DNA of 64,000 nucleotides from Bordetella parapertussis. GTDB taxonomy: Bacteria; Pseudomonadota; Gammaproteobacteria; Burkholderiales; SG8-41. The notes beneath the pieces are model-generated. The model was not told the DNA's origin, made no database searches, and saw nothing but the letters and a program-made list of their open reading frames with translations. Positions within the stretch are counted from its first letter, which is position 1. Each line of letters starts with the position of its first letter. Where the stretch lies: positions 1 to 64,000 of the forward strand of contig CAMDRT010000022.1 of NCBI GenBank assembly GCA_945906815.1, read 5' to 3'. Positions 19,101-34,100 of this stretch are shown piece after piece. Position numbers and translations under genes: made by a program.

Positions 19101-22100
19101 CAAGGTGATCATGCACATGAGTCGCGGCGGGTTCCTGTATGTGGTGGATCGCACCAATGGCAAATTGATAGCCGCGCCCGCCTTCGAGAAAGTGAATTGG
19201 GCAAGTCACGTTGATCTGACCACGGGTCGTCCGGTGGAGTCTGATGTGTCGAAAAAATTCCGCGCCGGCGAGCAAATTGAATTGTGGCCGAGCCAGTGGG
19301 GCGCCAAGAACTGGGCGCACTCGGCTTTCAATCCTGAAACGGGTTTGCTCTACGCCAACACCATGCACAATTCGCGCATGGCGAAAGCGCTGCCGCCGGG
19401 GGAGTTTAAAGTTGGCGCGCGTTACATCGGCTTCGAGAATCTGCCCGCGCCACGCGAGGCGGGCCGGCCCATCGGGCATATGGACGCGATCAATCCGCTT
19501 ACCGGCAAGCACGCATGGCGCGTGCCGGTGCAGGATACGCCGAGCTACAGCTCGATGCTCGCGACCAAAGGCGGCTTGCTGTTTAGCGGCAAGGCCACCG
19601 GTGAATTCACTGCGGTCGATAGCGATAACGGGCAGCTGCTGTGGCAGTTCAAAACGCCCTCGGGCATCAACGCGCAGCCGATAACCTTTACCCACAAAGG
19701 CAAGCAATACGTGACGGTGCAATCGGGATTGGGCGGCACCGGCGTGTTGCGCATGGGAGATTTTTTCCGGGGCCAGCCGCGTAACGGTTCGGTGTGGACC
19801 TTCGCGCTGGCGGATGATTGATCGCAGCCTTTCATAGACTAGGAAATAAAATGATTAATATCAAATACTTAGTGTGTGCATTGTGGTTTGCTCTGAGCGC
19901 TGGCTGCGCCACCGAAAACATGGGGCCGATACCCGAATCCACCAAGACCGGCGTGGGGCCCACCGACGCCGAATTGGTGGGTGATCAGGCCAGCACCGAC
20001 AATGTGTTGACCTATGGCATGGGCTACAACCAGAACCGCTACAGCCCGCTGCGGCAAATCAACAAGAGCAACGTCAAACGCCTGACGCCGGTGTGGACGG
20101 CGGGCCTCGACAATGATTTCGGCGAACAGGCGCAGCCGATGATCTACGACGGTGTGCTGTATGTGAGCAACGCCAAGTGGACCTTCGCCATCAATGCGCT
20201 CACGGGCCACCAAATCTGGCGCACGCCGACCAATTTCGCGCCGGATACGCCGCGCGTGGTGTGCTGCGGGGTGTCGAACAAAGGTGTTGCGCTGTACAAA
20301 GGCAAGGTGTTCCGCACCACGCTCGATGCGCATGTAGTCGCACTCGATCAAAAAACTGGCAAAGAAATCTGGCGGCAGAAGGCGGCCGAGTGGAAGGAAG
20401 GCTACTCGCAAACGGTCGCACCGCTGATTGCGAACGGCGTGCTGATTACCGGCATCTCCGGCGCGGAATTTGGCATACGCGGATTCCTGGATGGCTGGGA
20501 TCCCGACACCGGCAAAAAACTGTGGCGGCGTTATACCACTGCCGGCCCCGGCGAAAAAGGTCACGACACCTGGCAACCGCCTGAGTCACATCTCAACGGC
20601 GGCGCCAGCACCTGGATCACCGGCTCCTACGATCCCGAACTCGATCTCGTCTACTGGGGCACCGGCAATGCCGGCGCGTGGAATCCAGTGAACCGCAAGG
20701 GCGACAATCTTTACGCGGCGTCGGTAATCGCCGTCAAGCCTAAAACCGGAGAAATTGTCTGGCACTATCAATTTGTGCCTAACGATTCGTTTGACTGGGA
20801 TTCGTTGTGGGAATTGATCCTCACGGATATCAACGTCGACGGCCACAAGCGCAAGGTCTTGATGCAGATGAACCGTAACGGCTTTTTATATGTGATCGAC
20901 CGTACTGACGGCAAACTCATTTCGGCCAAGCCATTTGGCAAGGTCAACTGGGCTACACACGTGGATATGGCTAGCGGCCGCCCGGTGGAATCGGACCTCG
21001 CCAAAAAGCTGCGCGCCGGCGGTGAAATCGAAATGTGGCCGAGCATACGCGGCACCAAGAACTGGCCGCATGCCGCGTACAACCCGAATACGGGACTGCT
21101 TTATGCCAACACCAATCATCAAGGCTCGTTCTATCGCTTTACCGAACTTGCGCCGTTCAAGCCGGGGCTACGTTATATGGGCATGGCAAACCGTTATCCG
21201 ACGGTAAATCCCGGCGATGTGGTGGGGCATGTAGAAGCCATCGACCCGCTTACCGCCAAGGCCAAGTGGCGCGTGCCGCTGAAGGATTTTCAAAACTGGT
21301 CGGCATTGCTGGCGACCGGCGGCGGTCTGTTGTTCAACGGCAAACACACGGGCGAGTTTTATGCGATGGACGCCGACACCGGCGAAACGGTATGGGAATA
21401 CCGCTTGAGTTCGGGCGTGAATTCGCAGCCGATTACCTGGACGCATCAGGGTAAGCAGTACGTCACGGTGCTGGCGGGCTATGGCGGTTTGTACGGTCAA
21501 GCCAGCCGCGCGCGCTTTCCCAACGTGCCGCTGGGCGGCTCGGTGTGGACGTTTGCACTCAGAGATTAACTTTCATTACGACGGAGTACGACTATGAAGC
21601 ATTTCGCAGTGGCACTAGCGTTCGCACTGGGTGTTTCCACCTACGCAGCCGCGCAATCGGAGCGCGATTTGCGCGCCGACGGCAATGGCGGCAGCACCGA
21701 CAACGTGCTGACGTATGGCATGGGTTACCACCAAAACCGCTACAGCGCACTCGATCAGATCAACAAGAGCAACGTCAAGCGCATGGTGCCGGTATGGAAT
21801 CTGTCGCTGGACAATGAATTCGGCGAGCAGGCGCAGCCGATGCTCTACGAGGGCGTGATGTACGTAAGCAACGTCAAGTGGACGTACGCGATAGATGCGG
21901 TGACCGGCAAGATGCTCTGGCGCACGGCGGTGAAGTACGAGCCCGGCACGCATAGCGTGGTGTGCTGTGGCAACTCCAATAAAGGCGTGGCGGTATACGA
22001 CGGCAAGGTGTTTCGCACTACGCTCGACGCTCACGTGATCGCGCTGGATCAAAAGACCGGCAAGGAGCTGTGGCGGCAAAAAGCCGCCGAGTGGAAAGAA

Positions 22101-25100
22101 GGTTATTCCCTCACAGTCGCGCCTACAGTAGCCAACGGCGTGCTAATTACCGGCTGTTCAGGCGCGGAATTTGGTGCGCGCTGCTTCCTCGACGGCTGGG
22201 ATCCGGCCACCGGTAAAAAGCTGTGGCGGCGTTACACCACCGCCGGCCCCGGTGAAAAGGGTCACGACACCTGGGAGCCGCCAGAGACGTATATGCGCGG
22301 CGGCGCGAGCACCTGGATCACCGGCTCCTACGATCCAGAGCTGGACCTCGTCTATTGGGGCACCGGCAATGCCGGTCCGTGGACCTCCGAAAAACGCAAA
22401 GGCGACAATCTTTACGTGGCCTCTCTGCTGGCGATCCGCCCGAAAACCGGCGAGATCGTGTGGCACTATCAGGTCGCGCCCAACGATGTGTGGGATTGGG
22501 ACTCGTGGGAGATCATCCTTGGCGATCTCAGGGTCGAAGGCAGAATGCGCAAGGTGGCGATGCATATGAGCCGCAACGGTTTTTTGTATGTGCTCGACCG
22601 CAGCAACGGCCAACTGCTTTCCGCCAAACCCTACGCTAAGGTCAACTGGGCTACGCACGTGGACATCAAGACCGGCCGTCCGGTGGAGTCAGATGTTTCA
22701 AAGGCATTGCGTGAGGGCAAGACTGTCGAGCTTTATCCCGGCATCCGTGGCGCGAAAAACTGGCCGCACGCCGCCTTCAATCCCAAGACGGGCCTGTTAT
22801 ACGCCACCACCAACACCGGCTTTTCGACCTACCGCTTCCTGCCGCTGCAGGAATTCAAGCCAGGCTTCCGCTATCAAGGTATCGAAAACATCAACTCACC
22901 GGTGAAGCCTGACACATTGGCGGGCCACCTCGAAGCCATCGATCCGATGACCGGCCAGGCCAAATGGAAAACGCCGCTGCATGGCCACATGATCGCCTCG
23001 GCGATGCTCGCGACCGGCGGTGGTTTGTTGTTCACGGGGCAGCACACCGGCGAAGTCCTGGCCGTGGATGCCGATAACGGCAAGACGCTGTGGTCGTTTA
23101 AAACGGGTTCCGGCGTCAACGCGCAGCCGATCACCTGGACCAGGAACGGCAAGCAATACGTGACGGTGCTTTCGGGTATCGGAGGGGTCGGTTCGGGACG
23201 CCGCGGACTGCCGGATATTCCGCTGGGTGGCTCGGTGTGGACGTTTGCGCTGTTCGATCAATAAAGGGAATGCAAACATTGAGCCTCGTTATTCGTTCTA
23301 CTGCTATCGCGGCGTGCGCCTTGGCGCATGCCGCGTTAGTGCAGGCGCAAGACACGCCGACTCCCGATCAGATCAAAAAAGGTTCAGCTACCTATGCACA
23401 GAACTGTTCGCCGTGCCACGGTCCACGCATGCTGGATCCGCAGGGCGCGTTTGATTTACGTACCTTTCCGCGCGATCAGAAAGAACGCTATCTGACTTCG
23501 GTAAGCAAAGGTAAAAATCAGATGCCGCCGTGGGGCGGACTGCTGAGCGCGCAGGAAATCGAAGCGCTATGGGCCTACACCATCGCCGGAGAAAAATAGC
23601 GATGCAGGAGCGCGCGTGAGCAACACCGAACGCTATACCCGGGTTGCCGTTATTCTGCATTGGCTGATCGCGCTGGGCGTGCTGGCGCAGATCGCGCTGG
23701 GCTGGTGGATGATCGAGATTCCCAAGAGCCCGCCGGGCGTGCGTGCCTACTGGTTCAACATCCACAAATCCATCGGACTCACGCTGGGGTTTCTGATTCT
23801 GCTGCGCGTGGTGTGGCGCGTCACGCACGGCGCGCCGCCGTTACCCGGGCATATTCCGGCGTGGCAGCGCATGGCCGCGACTATCAGTCATTTCGCCATG
23901 TATGCCTGCATGATCATCATGCCGCTGTCGGGTTACCTCGGCTCATCGTTTACCAAATACCCGATCAAGTATTTTGGTTACACCCTGCCGCATTGGGGCT
24001 GGGACGCGCCGGCGTACAAAGAGATTTGCAGTCAGGTGCATTACCTTACGGTGATTATTTTCATCACGCTGATCGCCATTCACTTCGCGGCAGCGGTGAA
24101 GCACATGCTTGCGCGCGATGGTGTGATACAGCGCATGTGGCGCTAGGCTGCGGCTGCACGATGCGCACCCAGCTCATTACCATTCAAACCGACACCATCC
24201 CTATCGATGGCGCGCTGCACGAGCCGGACGGGCCAGTCCAAGGCGCCGCACTATATTTTCACGGCAACACCATGAATTTCTACACCGGCGGCGCACGCTT
24301 TTTGCCGCCGCTGCTGACCCGGCTGGGACTCGCGGTGCTGGCGTTTAATCGACGCGGGCACGACATACTCACCACGCGCGCGAGCCGTGCAGCGGAAGGC
24401 GGCGCGTTCCAGACTACGGCGCAGGCGCTTGCCGATAACCGTTACGCCGCGCAGTGGCTGGCTGCACGCGGCAATGGTCGCTACGCGCATCCGGTGATCA
24501 TCGGGCACAGCAACGGCGGCATGCTTGCCACGCGTCACGTGGCTGATCACCCGCATACGCCGGCACTGGTGCTGCTGTCGGCGGGACGCGGCAGCGTGCG
24601 CCAGGATACTTCTGGCGGCAGCGAGAATCTGTTCGCGGCCGGCAAGCTGGAGGTATTGACGCAGCAGGCGCGCGATCTGGTTGCAGCAGGCCGGGGCAGG
24701 GAGCTCATGTTCATGCCGGGCTGGTGGTATGTGATCAGCGCGGAAAGCTTTCTCGACCGCATCGTATCGGTGCCGGACACCATCGCGCTGGCACCGCAAA
24801 TCAAATGCCCGGTGCTGGCGATACGCGGCGACAAGGAAGATCGCGAGCGTTATCCGGCAGAAGAATTTCAGGCCGCGTGTGGCGGGCCGTGCGAGGTGAA
24901 TATCGTTGCCAACTGCGATCATTTTTACAACCAGCGCGAGGCGCTTGTGGCGGGAATAGTCGCGTCGTGGCTGGTGAAGACGTTGACCTTATGACGCACG
25001 TGGTGATTCACCAGGCACTCAAGAATACGCGTCTTATCCGTGCTGGCTTTGGCATTCCATGGGAACTCGCGAGCCAGCCGTGAGGCTGTGCTTGCTGGAC

Positions 25101-28100
25101 TCAACCGCCGTATGCGGAAAACCGCACGTACGGTGGTGTGGGAGGACTGACGGGCGAAATCCCGTCAGTCCGACCCGATCGTTTGCACAAGGTGTTGTAG
25201 CGTGCGCTGTGCGCACGATGGCATAGCCTCTATCATGTTGCCTTGCTGCAGTGGATACGAAATATGAAATTTGGTCTTTTTGGTGGCGCGCAGGCGATCT
25301 CGGCCGGCGGTGGCGTGATCGGTCAGGGATTCAAGGACTGCATCGACTATAACGTCGAAGCCGACGCGCTCGGTTATCACAGCACTTTTATGGTTGAGCA
25401 TCACTTCACCGGCTGGACGCAACTGTCTGCGACGCTGAATCTGCTGACCTGGCTGGCGGCGCGAACCAAAAACATACGCGTGGGCACGGCGGTGATGGTG
25501 CTGCCGTGGCATAACCCTGTTTTGCTGGCCGAGCAGGCCGCCACGCTTGATCTGCTGTCAGACGGGCGCCTGGATCTGGGCATCGGCAAGGGCTACCGCT
25601 ATACCGAGTTCAGCGGGTTTTGCGTGCCGGCGGATGAAGCCGAAGCGCGCTTTGACGAAACACTCGACGTCATGATCAAGGCCTGGACCCGGAGCGAGCG
25701 CTTTTCGCACCACGGCCGCTACTGGAATTTCGATAACATCGTGGTCGAACCGCCCAGCGCGCAAAAGCCGCATCCGCCTTTGTGGATGGCGGCAGGCAGC
25801 GCCGCGTCCATACGCAAGGTGGCGGAGCGCGGCTGCAATTTGCTGCTCGATCAGTATGCACTGCCCGATGTCATTGGCGAGCGCATTGCCCTATTCAGAA
25901 CTGAAGTCGAGGCGCGTGGCCGTGTGTTCGATCCGCTGAGCGTCGCCCTGGCGCGCGACGTGTATGTGGCGCGTGATGCTGCGGATAAGAACGCCGCACT
26001 CGAACGCAATGCCCGCCAACGTCAGCGCATTATCGATGTGGCGCGCACGCCGGGGCAGAGCGGCGGCTCGCATGTGCTTGCCTACGGGGCATCCGCGAGC
26101 GGCAATGAGGCGGCTGCGCTTTACGGCAATCCCGACGCCATCGCACGCAAGCTCGAAGCCTTGCGCGCCGTCGGCGTCACCTATGTGCTCGCCAGCATGG
26201 GAGGCGCTTCGCGCGACAGTCTGCGCCGCTTTGCGCATGAGATTGTCCCTGCGTTCTGATTGCTTTTTGCAGGCGTATACGTGAGGATGGCTTTCATTTC
26301 GTAACACTCTGTTAAGGATTTGTACTATGGAACTCAAAGGTTGTGCGGCCATTGTTACCGGCGGCAGCGGCGGATTGGGGCAGCGCATCTGTCGCGCGCT
26401 GGCGCTGAATGGCGTCGACGTGGTGGTGAATTACGCCGCATCGGAAGCGGTGGCGAAAAGCGTAGCCGAAGACCTGCTGAAGCTGGGCGTGCGCGCGATC
26501 GCGGTGCGTGCTGATGTAGCCGATCCCGGCGCGGTGACGCGCATGGTGGAACAGGCCCAGAGGGAATTTGGACGCATCGACATATTGGTGAACGATGCCG
26601 CCTTCAACAAAGAAGTGGCGTTTGCCGATCTCGATGGCCTCACGCTCGAGCTTTGGAATCACATCCTCAGCACCAATCTGACCGGCGCCTTTAACTGCAT
26701 CAAGGCCGTTGCACCGCTGATGAAGGCCCAGGGTCAGGGCCGGATTATCAATATATCCTCGGGCGCCGGCATCGTCCCGCGCGGCAGCAGCATTGCATAC
26801 GCGGTTTCCAAGGCGGGCATGATCCACCTTACCAAGTGCATGGCGGTGGCGCTGGCGCCGGCCGTGACGGTGAACTCGATCGCGCCCGGTTTTATGGAAG
26901 GAACGCGCATGAGCGCCAATTGGTCGGCTGATTACGCGGCGGGCGCAGCCAGCCGCACGCTGCTGCGCCGAACCGTGAGCAAAGATGATGTGGCCGAGCA
27001 GTTGATCACGTTTTGCCGCAGCGACAGCGTTACCGGACAAACCATTTTGATGGATAGCGGCCGCGTATAGTCGCGCGTTGACCGGGCAGGGGTCGGTCGC
27101 TATATTGATCGTTCGTGAAAACGCATCACCCTTTTAACCAGGAGCAACATCATGGGTCGCATCCAGCATCTCGCCATCGCCAGCCAGAACCCCGAAAAGC
27201 AGGCGGAATTCTACAAAGAGGTTTTTGGATGGCAGGAGATCCGGCGGCTCGACAATCCGCGTGCGCGGGGCGTGGTGCTGACCGACGGCGCCATCAACAT
27301 CTCGGTGCTGTACTTCAAGCAGGATCAAATCGATCGCGGCCTCGATTTCACCGGACCGCATCATTTTGGCGTCTATGTGGATGATCTTGAAGGCACTGCG
27401 GACAAGTGTCTGGCCCACGGTGCCGTTGCCTATTCCGAGTTGCCGGAGGAAGCCACCGAAGTGAACTACCGCTCCAAGCGCTCGGACAAATTCAAAGGTT
27501 TTGAAAAATGCCTGTTCGACATTGCCGACGAACCCTGGATCGGTGCGCCTGTGGTAAAACCAGCCGCGAAGTGATGAAAGGTGGCTGCCGCAGTGCGCTG
27601 ATCCGCGCGGCAGCCTTGCTGCTGACGGGCATGAGTGCTGTCACGCAGGCGGCCGTGACAGCCTATCCGAACCGCCCGATCCGTGTGGTCGTTGCAACCG
27701 CGCCGGGCGGCGGTCTCGATGCGGTAACGCGTATTGTGGCACCGAAGCTCACCGACAGCATGGGCCAGACCTGGGTGGTCGATAATCGTTCCGGCGCCAG
27801 TGGCAACCTGGGTGCCGAGATCGTTGCTCGCGCGAATGCGGATGGATACACCGTGCTCACTTCGACCAGCACTTTGCTTACAGTGAATCCCAGCCTCTAC
27901 CGCATGCCCTTCAGCATCGAGAGGGACTTGCAGCCCATCACCGTACTCGCCACTGGTGAGCAGGTGGTGGTGGTGCATCCCAGTGTGCCCGCCAGAACAT
28001 TGGCGGAACTCATCACGCTGGCCAAACAGAAACCCGGCGTGCTCAATTATGCTTCGGCGGGCCAGGGCACTGCGATACACCTGGGCGCGGAATTACTGAA

Positions 28101-31100
28101 GCTGCGCGCGGGGATCGACATAACGCAGGTCCGTTACAAAGGGGGCGGACCGGCTGCTGTTGCGGTGCTGGGTGGCGAGGCGCAATTACTGGTTGCCACC
28201 GTTGCTTCGACCATAGCGTTTATCCAGGCGGGGCGGTTGCGCGCGCTGGCCACCACGGGTGCGAAGCGCTCGAAGTTACTCCCGGAGCTGCCGACGGTAG
28301 CCGAGTCCGGCTATCCCGGGTTTGAGGCCGGCCTGTGGTTCGCGATGACCGTGCCGGGCGCCACGCCGAATACCATTGCGCAGCGCATCCACAGCGAAAC
28401 GCTGAAAGCGCTGCGCGCAAGTGACGTGCAGACCGCAATGGCGCGCCAGGGCCTGGAACCTGAGCCGGGCACACCGGCGGATTTGGCCGCGCGCATCCGG
28501 AAGGAGACGGCCACCTGGGCCGCACTGATCAAGAGCACCGGCATCCGCGCGGAATAGTGGCGCAGGGTATGACTTCCACATTACTTTGACGTGCACGCAA
28601 TGCCGGGGCAGTCTGGCGCGACAGGCTATTTCGGAGTAAATTTTCCGTCCCGTGTGTGTGAACGGAAGCGATGCAGCCATGATCACGGAAATTGCAAACG
28701 CAGTGTTCCGCCGGATGCCGGCTGTGGTGAGACCGTTGTTGGTGGCGCTGATCGTCAGCGTCACCAACGCCCATCTGCCAGTACAGGCGCAGGCATGGAA
28801 GCCCGACAAGCCGGTGGAAATCATTGCCACCAATGCGCCCGGCGGCGGTTCCGACCGCATCATTCGCATCATGCTGAACGTGATGCAGGAGCGGCGTGAT
28901 TTTGCGGTGCCGCTGTCGATCACCAACAAGCCGGGCGGTGGCGGCGCGGTGGCCTACGCCTATCTCAATCAGCATCCCGGCGACGGACACTATGTGGTGC
29001 TCGGCGGCAAGGCGCTGCTCACCAACAACATCAGCGGGCGCGGGCCGGGCTATGCCGAATTGACGCCGGTGGCACATTTGTTCGGCGAATACGTGTGCGT
29101 GACGGTGAGGCCCGACTCGCCGTTGAAAAGCGGGCGCGATCTGGTCGAGCGCATCAAGAAGGATCCGGCGGCAGTGATCTTCGGCATCGCCAGCAGCGTC
29201 GGTGGACCGAATCATCAAGGCGTGGCGGCAGCGTTGAAGTCCGCCGGCGCGGATGTGAAAGCGGTGCGCAATGTGATCTTCCCGTCAGGGGGTGCAGCCA
29301 GCACGGCGATGCTTGGCGGGCATGTCGATGTGGTGCCGATCAGCGTGGCCTTCGGCGCTTCATTACTGCGCAACGGGCAGGTGCGCATACTCGCGGTGGG
29401 CGCACCTAAGCGCCTTGGTGGCGTGCTTGCAGATGTGCCAACCTGGCGCGAGCAGGGCTATGACGCGGTGGTGTCCAACTGGCGCGCCATCATAGGCCCC
29501 AGGGGCATGACGCCGGCGCAGGTCACGTTCTGGGAGGAAGCACTCAGGCGTTTTAGCGAATCGGCCGAATGGAAAAAAGAGCTCGAAGCCAATTTCTGGG
29601 TCAGCGATTTCATGAGCCGTGCCGAGACCCTGAAATTTCTGGAGCGTGACCATGCAGGGGTAAAGGCGTTTTTGATCGATTTGGGATTGGCTAAGTGAAT
29701 AACCCAAGTACCTGCGATCGCCGAAAACGGACTTCCCGACTACGAGCACGAACAATGGTACGCGTTGTTTGCCCCAGCGAAAAGACCGCCGGCACTGGTG
29801 CAGGCCCTGCATCGCGAAGTGGTGCGCATAGTGTATAGCGCCGAGATCAACGAGCGCCTGGTCAGCACCGGACACTTCGTGATAGCGGGCACGTTGCTCT
29901 GAGTAGCGTGCGCTGTGCGCACGATCAAGCCGTGGCTACGCGCGCACAGCGCACGCTACAGTGTGCGGCTTTCGATAGGGAGGCGCGCCTGTCGGCAGCA
30001 GTAGCGCCATCCACAGCACCGCTTCGTAGCTGGACAAATCGGACTCATTTGCCCTGGCGCGTAAGCCCTTGACGCCCGATACCCTTGGCACGATACAACC
30101 CACCATCGCCAGCCGAGACGTATAAGCTGCCCAAATCCGCATCGCCGAACGCGCAGCGCATCGGCATATCTGTCGGCGCCGGATGCGTTTCCAGTATCGT
30201 GCCGCCAGGCGAAACTACAATCACCACCGGGCCGCAGCCGCTTTTTTTCCAGCCCATGCACGCAATGAGGTTGCCTTCGCTATCGAGACACAGGCCCTCG
30301 ATACCGCGTTCGCCGAAGGCAAAGTTTAGCAGCGACTTCTGCGGGCCTGCGCTGCCGTAGGGCGTCAGCGCATAGGCCAGCAGTTGGCACACATCACCGC
30401 GCTCCGCGTCGCCGTCTGCCACGTACAAGGTTTTTTCGTCTGCCGATAATGCTACGGCGCGCGGGCCTACGGTGTCGTGCGTGATGCGGCTTAAGCGCCA
30501 ACGGCCAGGGCCGGTAGGGTCCGCGCGCAATACGGATGCGTGAGCTAGCATCGGCGCGGTGGGCGGGCCGTACGGCGCCTGCGCGTTGTAGGGATCGGCG
30601 ATCCACACACGCCCCTGGCTGTCTACCGCCACATCGCTGGGTTGGTTGTGGCGCAGACCGTCGAGAAACTCGGTCACCGGGGTGGCAGTGCCATCGTTCA
30701 GAAATTGTATGACCCGCCGCCCGCCCTCCTGCGCACCGAACACAGATCCGTCTTGCGCCACGGCCAGGCCATTGACACGGCCCGTCCAGCGACGGAAATT
30801 TTCTGTCTTGCCGTTCGATGGGTCGTAGCGCAACACGCGCTCCTCGGCGACCGCACTGCACAGCATGCCCTTGCCGTCCCACGCCAGCCCGCCGCTGCGG
30901 CCCTGGAACGGGCCGGCCACGCGTTCAAAATTCCAAGCCATCTTGTTCTCCTCTGCTGCTTAGCGTGACGGGACGCCGGCGATATTCACGCGCGTGCGCG
31001 TGACCGAGCCGATGTTGGTGATATACAGCGATTTCCAGTCATCGTCGCCAAACGCGATGTTGGTAGGGTGATGCCCCGGTGTCTTGATGCGCACGATAGG

Positions 31101-34100
31101 TTTTCCCGAGGGATCGTGTACCCAGATGCCGCCGGGCGCGGTGCACCAGACGTTGCCCGCGACATCGCACTTTATGCCGTCGGGCACGCCGCGTTCCGGG
31201 CCGGTGTATTGATGGAAGAGGCGTGCTTTGCCTACCGTGCCGTCGGCCTTGACGTCGTAAGCGCGGATCAGCCGTTCGCGGCTGCAGTTCACGTACAGAA
31301 TTTTTTCGTCGGGCGAGAAACAAAGGCCGTTGGGATAGAGCGTGTCTTCGGTCACGATGCTGAGCGTCTTGCCGTCCGGCGCAATGCGAAACACGGGCTG
31401 GGTTTCGAGATAGCGCTGCACGTCAGGGCCGACCATACCGACGTTGTACAGGCCGCCCGGCGGATCGGTAAACCAGATCGCGCCGTCCGAGGTGACGACA
31501 ATATCATTGGGCGTGTTCAGTTTCTTGCCCTGCCATTTGTCGGCGAGCGTCTTCCACGACCCATCCTTTTCCTGACGGAACACGGTGCGCCCGCCCCAGC
31601 CGGCAACCACCAGCCGGTGTTCGAGGTCGAGTGCCAGTCCGTTCGCTTTCACCGAAGGGTTCAACACCACACTCTGCCCCACGCCCGGCTGCCAGCGCCA
31701 GATGGTGTCGCCTATGATGTCGGTGAAGAACAATGCCTTGCTGCGCGCATCCCACACCGGTCCTTCACCGAAGATGATGTCGCGCGCGATAATCTCGATG
31801 GGCGGCTTGCTGTCGACGATGCGCTCCCATCCCGGCGCGCACAGGTCGACCTCCACGCTCAGCGTTTCCAATGATCCATGCATCGACTGCTCCTTGTCTT
31901 GAAATGCAATGTAACGGGGTGATCGTTCGAGCGGAAGCTACTGTTGCAACGCCAGATTCACCGCATCAAATCTTGAACGCCTCCAGTGTTTCCGGTGCAA
32001 ACAACTCGTGGGCTTCCAGGCGCCGCTGCGACAATCCTTGCTCGTGGTGGTAACGCAAAAACGTTTCCAGCGTTTGCTTGTTCGCATCAAAGCCGTAGGG
32101 CCACCAGTCGTCGCCCATGTTGCGCTTTAACCATTCAACCTCGGCGATCATCCACGGCAGCATATTGCGCAGCGCGGCTGTCTCGAATATCTCTTCGTAG
32201 CAAATGCGCTGCGCCGCGGCGAATGCCTTATACAGTTCCATCGCGATCCAGCGATTTTTTTCGTAGACCTCGCGGCGAATGGCGATGGTGTGCATGATCG
32301 GGAACAGTTGGGTCTTTTTGTAGTAGGCGCGCTCGACATCGACGTAATCCTCGAACAGCCGCCGCACTTTCTGAGGGTGCGTGTGCAGGGTGGAAGGCAT
32401 GCGCGGGCTGTGCAGCGCGTCGATTTCGCCACTGGCCAGCATCTGCGACAGCGTTTTGCCGGCGGGTATCGGATTGAGCTTGATGTGGGGCGGCAGGTCG
32501 AGCTTGAGTTTTTCATCGCGCCCCGGCGTTTCCTGGCCGCCGGTCCAGTATTCGCAGTCGCTGATTTTGACGCCGTACTCGTCTTGCATGATGCCGCGGC
32601 TCCATACGGGCGCAGTCATCTGGTATTCGGGCGAGGCCACCTTTTTGCCGATCAGATCTTTGGGTTCGCGAATGCCGCTCGCAGCTGAAATGAAAGTGCA
32701 GGAATGGCGAAACATGCGCGACGGAAATATCGGAATCGCAATAAACGGCTGCGGATCACGAAACAGCGATACCGTGTATGACGACAGCGATAACTCCGCC
32801 ACATCAAACTCCTGATAGCGCAGCATGCGGAAAAAGGTTTCTTCGACGATGTGATCCAGGAAATTAAGTTCTATGCCGTGCGGCTGCACGCGGCCATCGG
32901 CCAGCGCGCGCATGCGGTCGTAGTTCCAGCAGGAGAGGGATAGGCGCAGTTTGGACATGGATGATTGAGAGGTGTCGCTGTAATGACGGAAAAGTAAATA
33001 TAATCAAACGCTTACGGGATCTGTTCCCAAGGGTGGAAACAACCCGTGTCGCGCATGATCCTTGAACGCCTGCTCTTTAGGCAGTAACAACGAACACGAA
33101 CGCACATGCTGCTCCCGCGGGTCCAGTCCGGGCAGTGGCTGGCCCGCACGATTGGCTTCGGCGCTTTGTTGCAACAGGCGGCGCATCATCACAATGCCAC
33201 GGTCCGTAGGACAAAGATTCTCTTTGCTACGATCCTGTACCGCCCCCATCGACTCCTGCAACGACGCATCCTGCATGCCGATGCCTTCGATGCCGGAATA
33301 ATGCACGCCCGCTTTTTGCGCGGTGCGATCCATCAGGTAATCGTTGGTCTTGTTGGCCAGCGGCATAAAGGTGCCGGGCACGTATTTGACATGAATGCCC
33401 TTGCCCGCTTTCATGGCGTTGATCTCGGATTCCTTCAGCGCGCGTTGTGGGTGGTAGTTGATGCTCCACGCCCAGCAGTTTTCGTCGTCGATCGGCACCC
33501 ACACATGCCCGCCGAGCGGATGGCCCGCGCGTGGTGGAATGATGCTGTGGCAGGGCATGATGAACGGCGTGATGCGCCAGTAGTATTGGTCATCTTCGGC
33601 GTTGCGGCGCGCGCCGATCAGTAGACCACCGGGGAAATCGGCCACCTCAAAAAACGGCATGCGATCTTTGTCGTTGTATTCATTGCCTTTGCTGCCGACG
33701 AACAGCGGATCGGTTTTCAGCGCACCGCCATGCAGAAAACTCACGTGTGAGGAATCGATGCCGCCTTCGATGGCTTGCAGGTAGTTTGACTCTTGCAAAC
33801 GCTTGGACGCATAACGCTGGCGCGGCGACACCTGCGTCCATTCCAGCGCAGGCGGCGCGGGTTTTAGTTCCGGCGGTCCCATGTAGGTCCAGATCACGCC
33901 ACCGGCCTCGATGCAGGGATACGATTTAAGCCGGATGCGCTTGCACATCGGACCCTTACCACCATCCGCGTCTTCGCCTTCCGACGGCAGTTCGGTGCAT
34001 TGGCCGGTGATATCGTATTTCCAGCCGTGGTACGGACAGCGCAGGCCAGAGTCTTCATTGCGCCCGAACCACAGCGACACACCGCGATGCGCGCAGAATT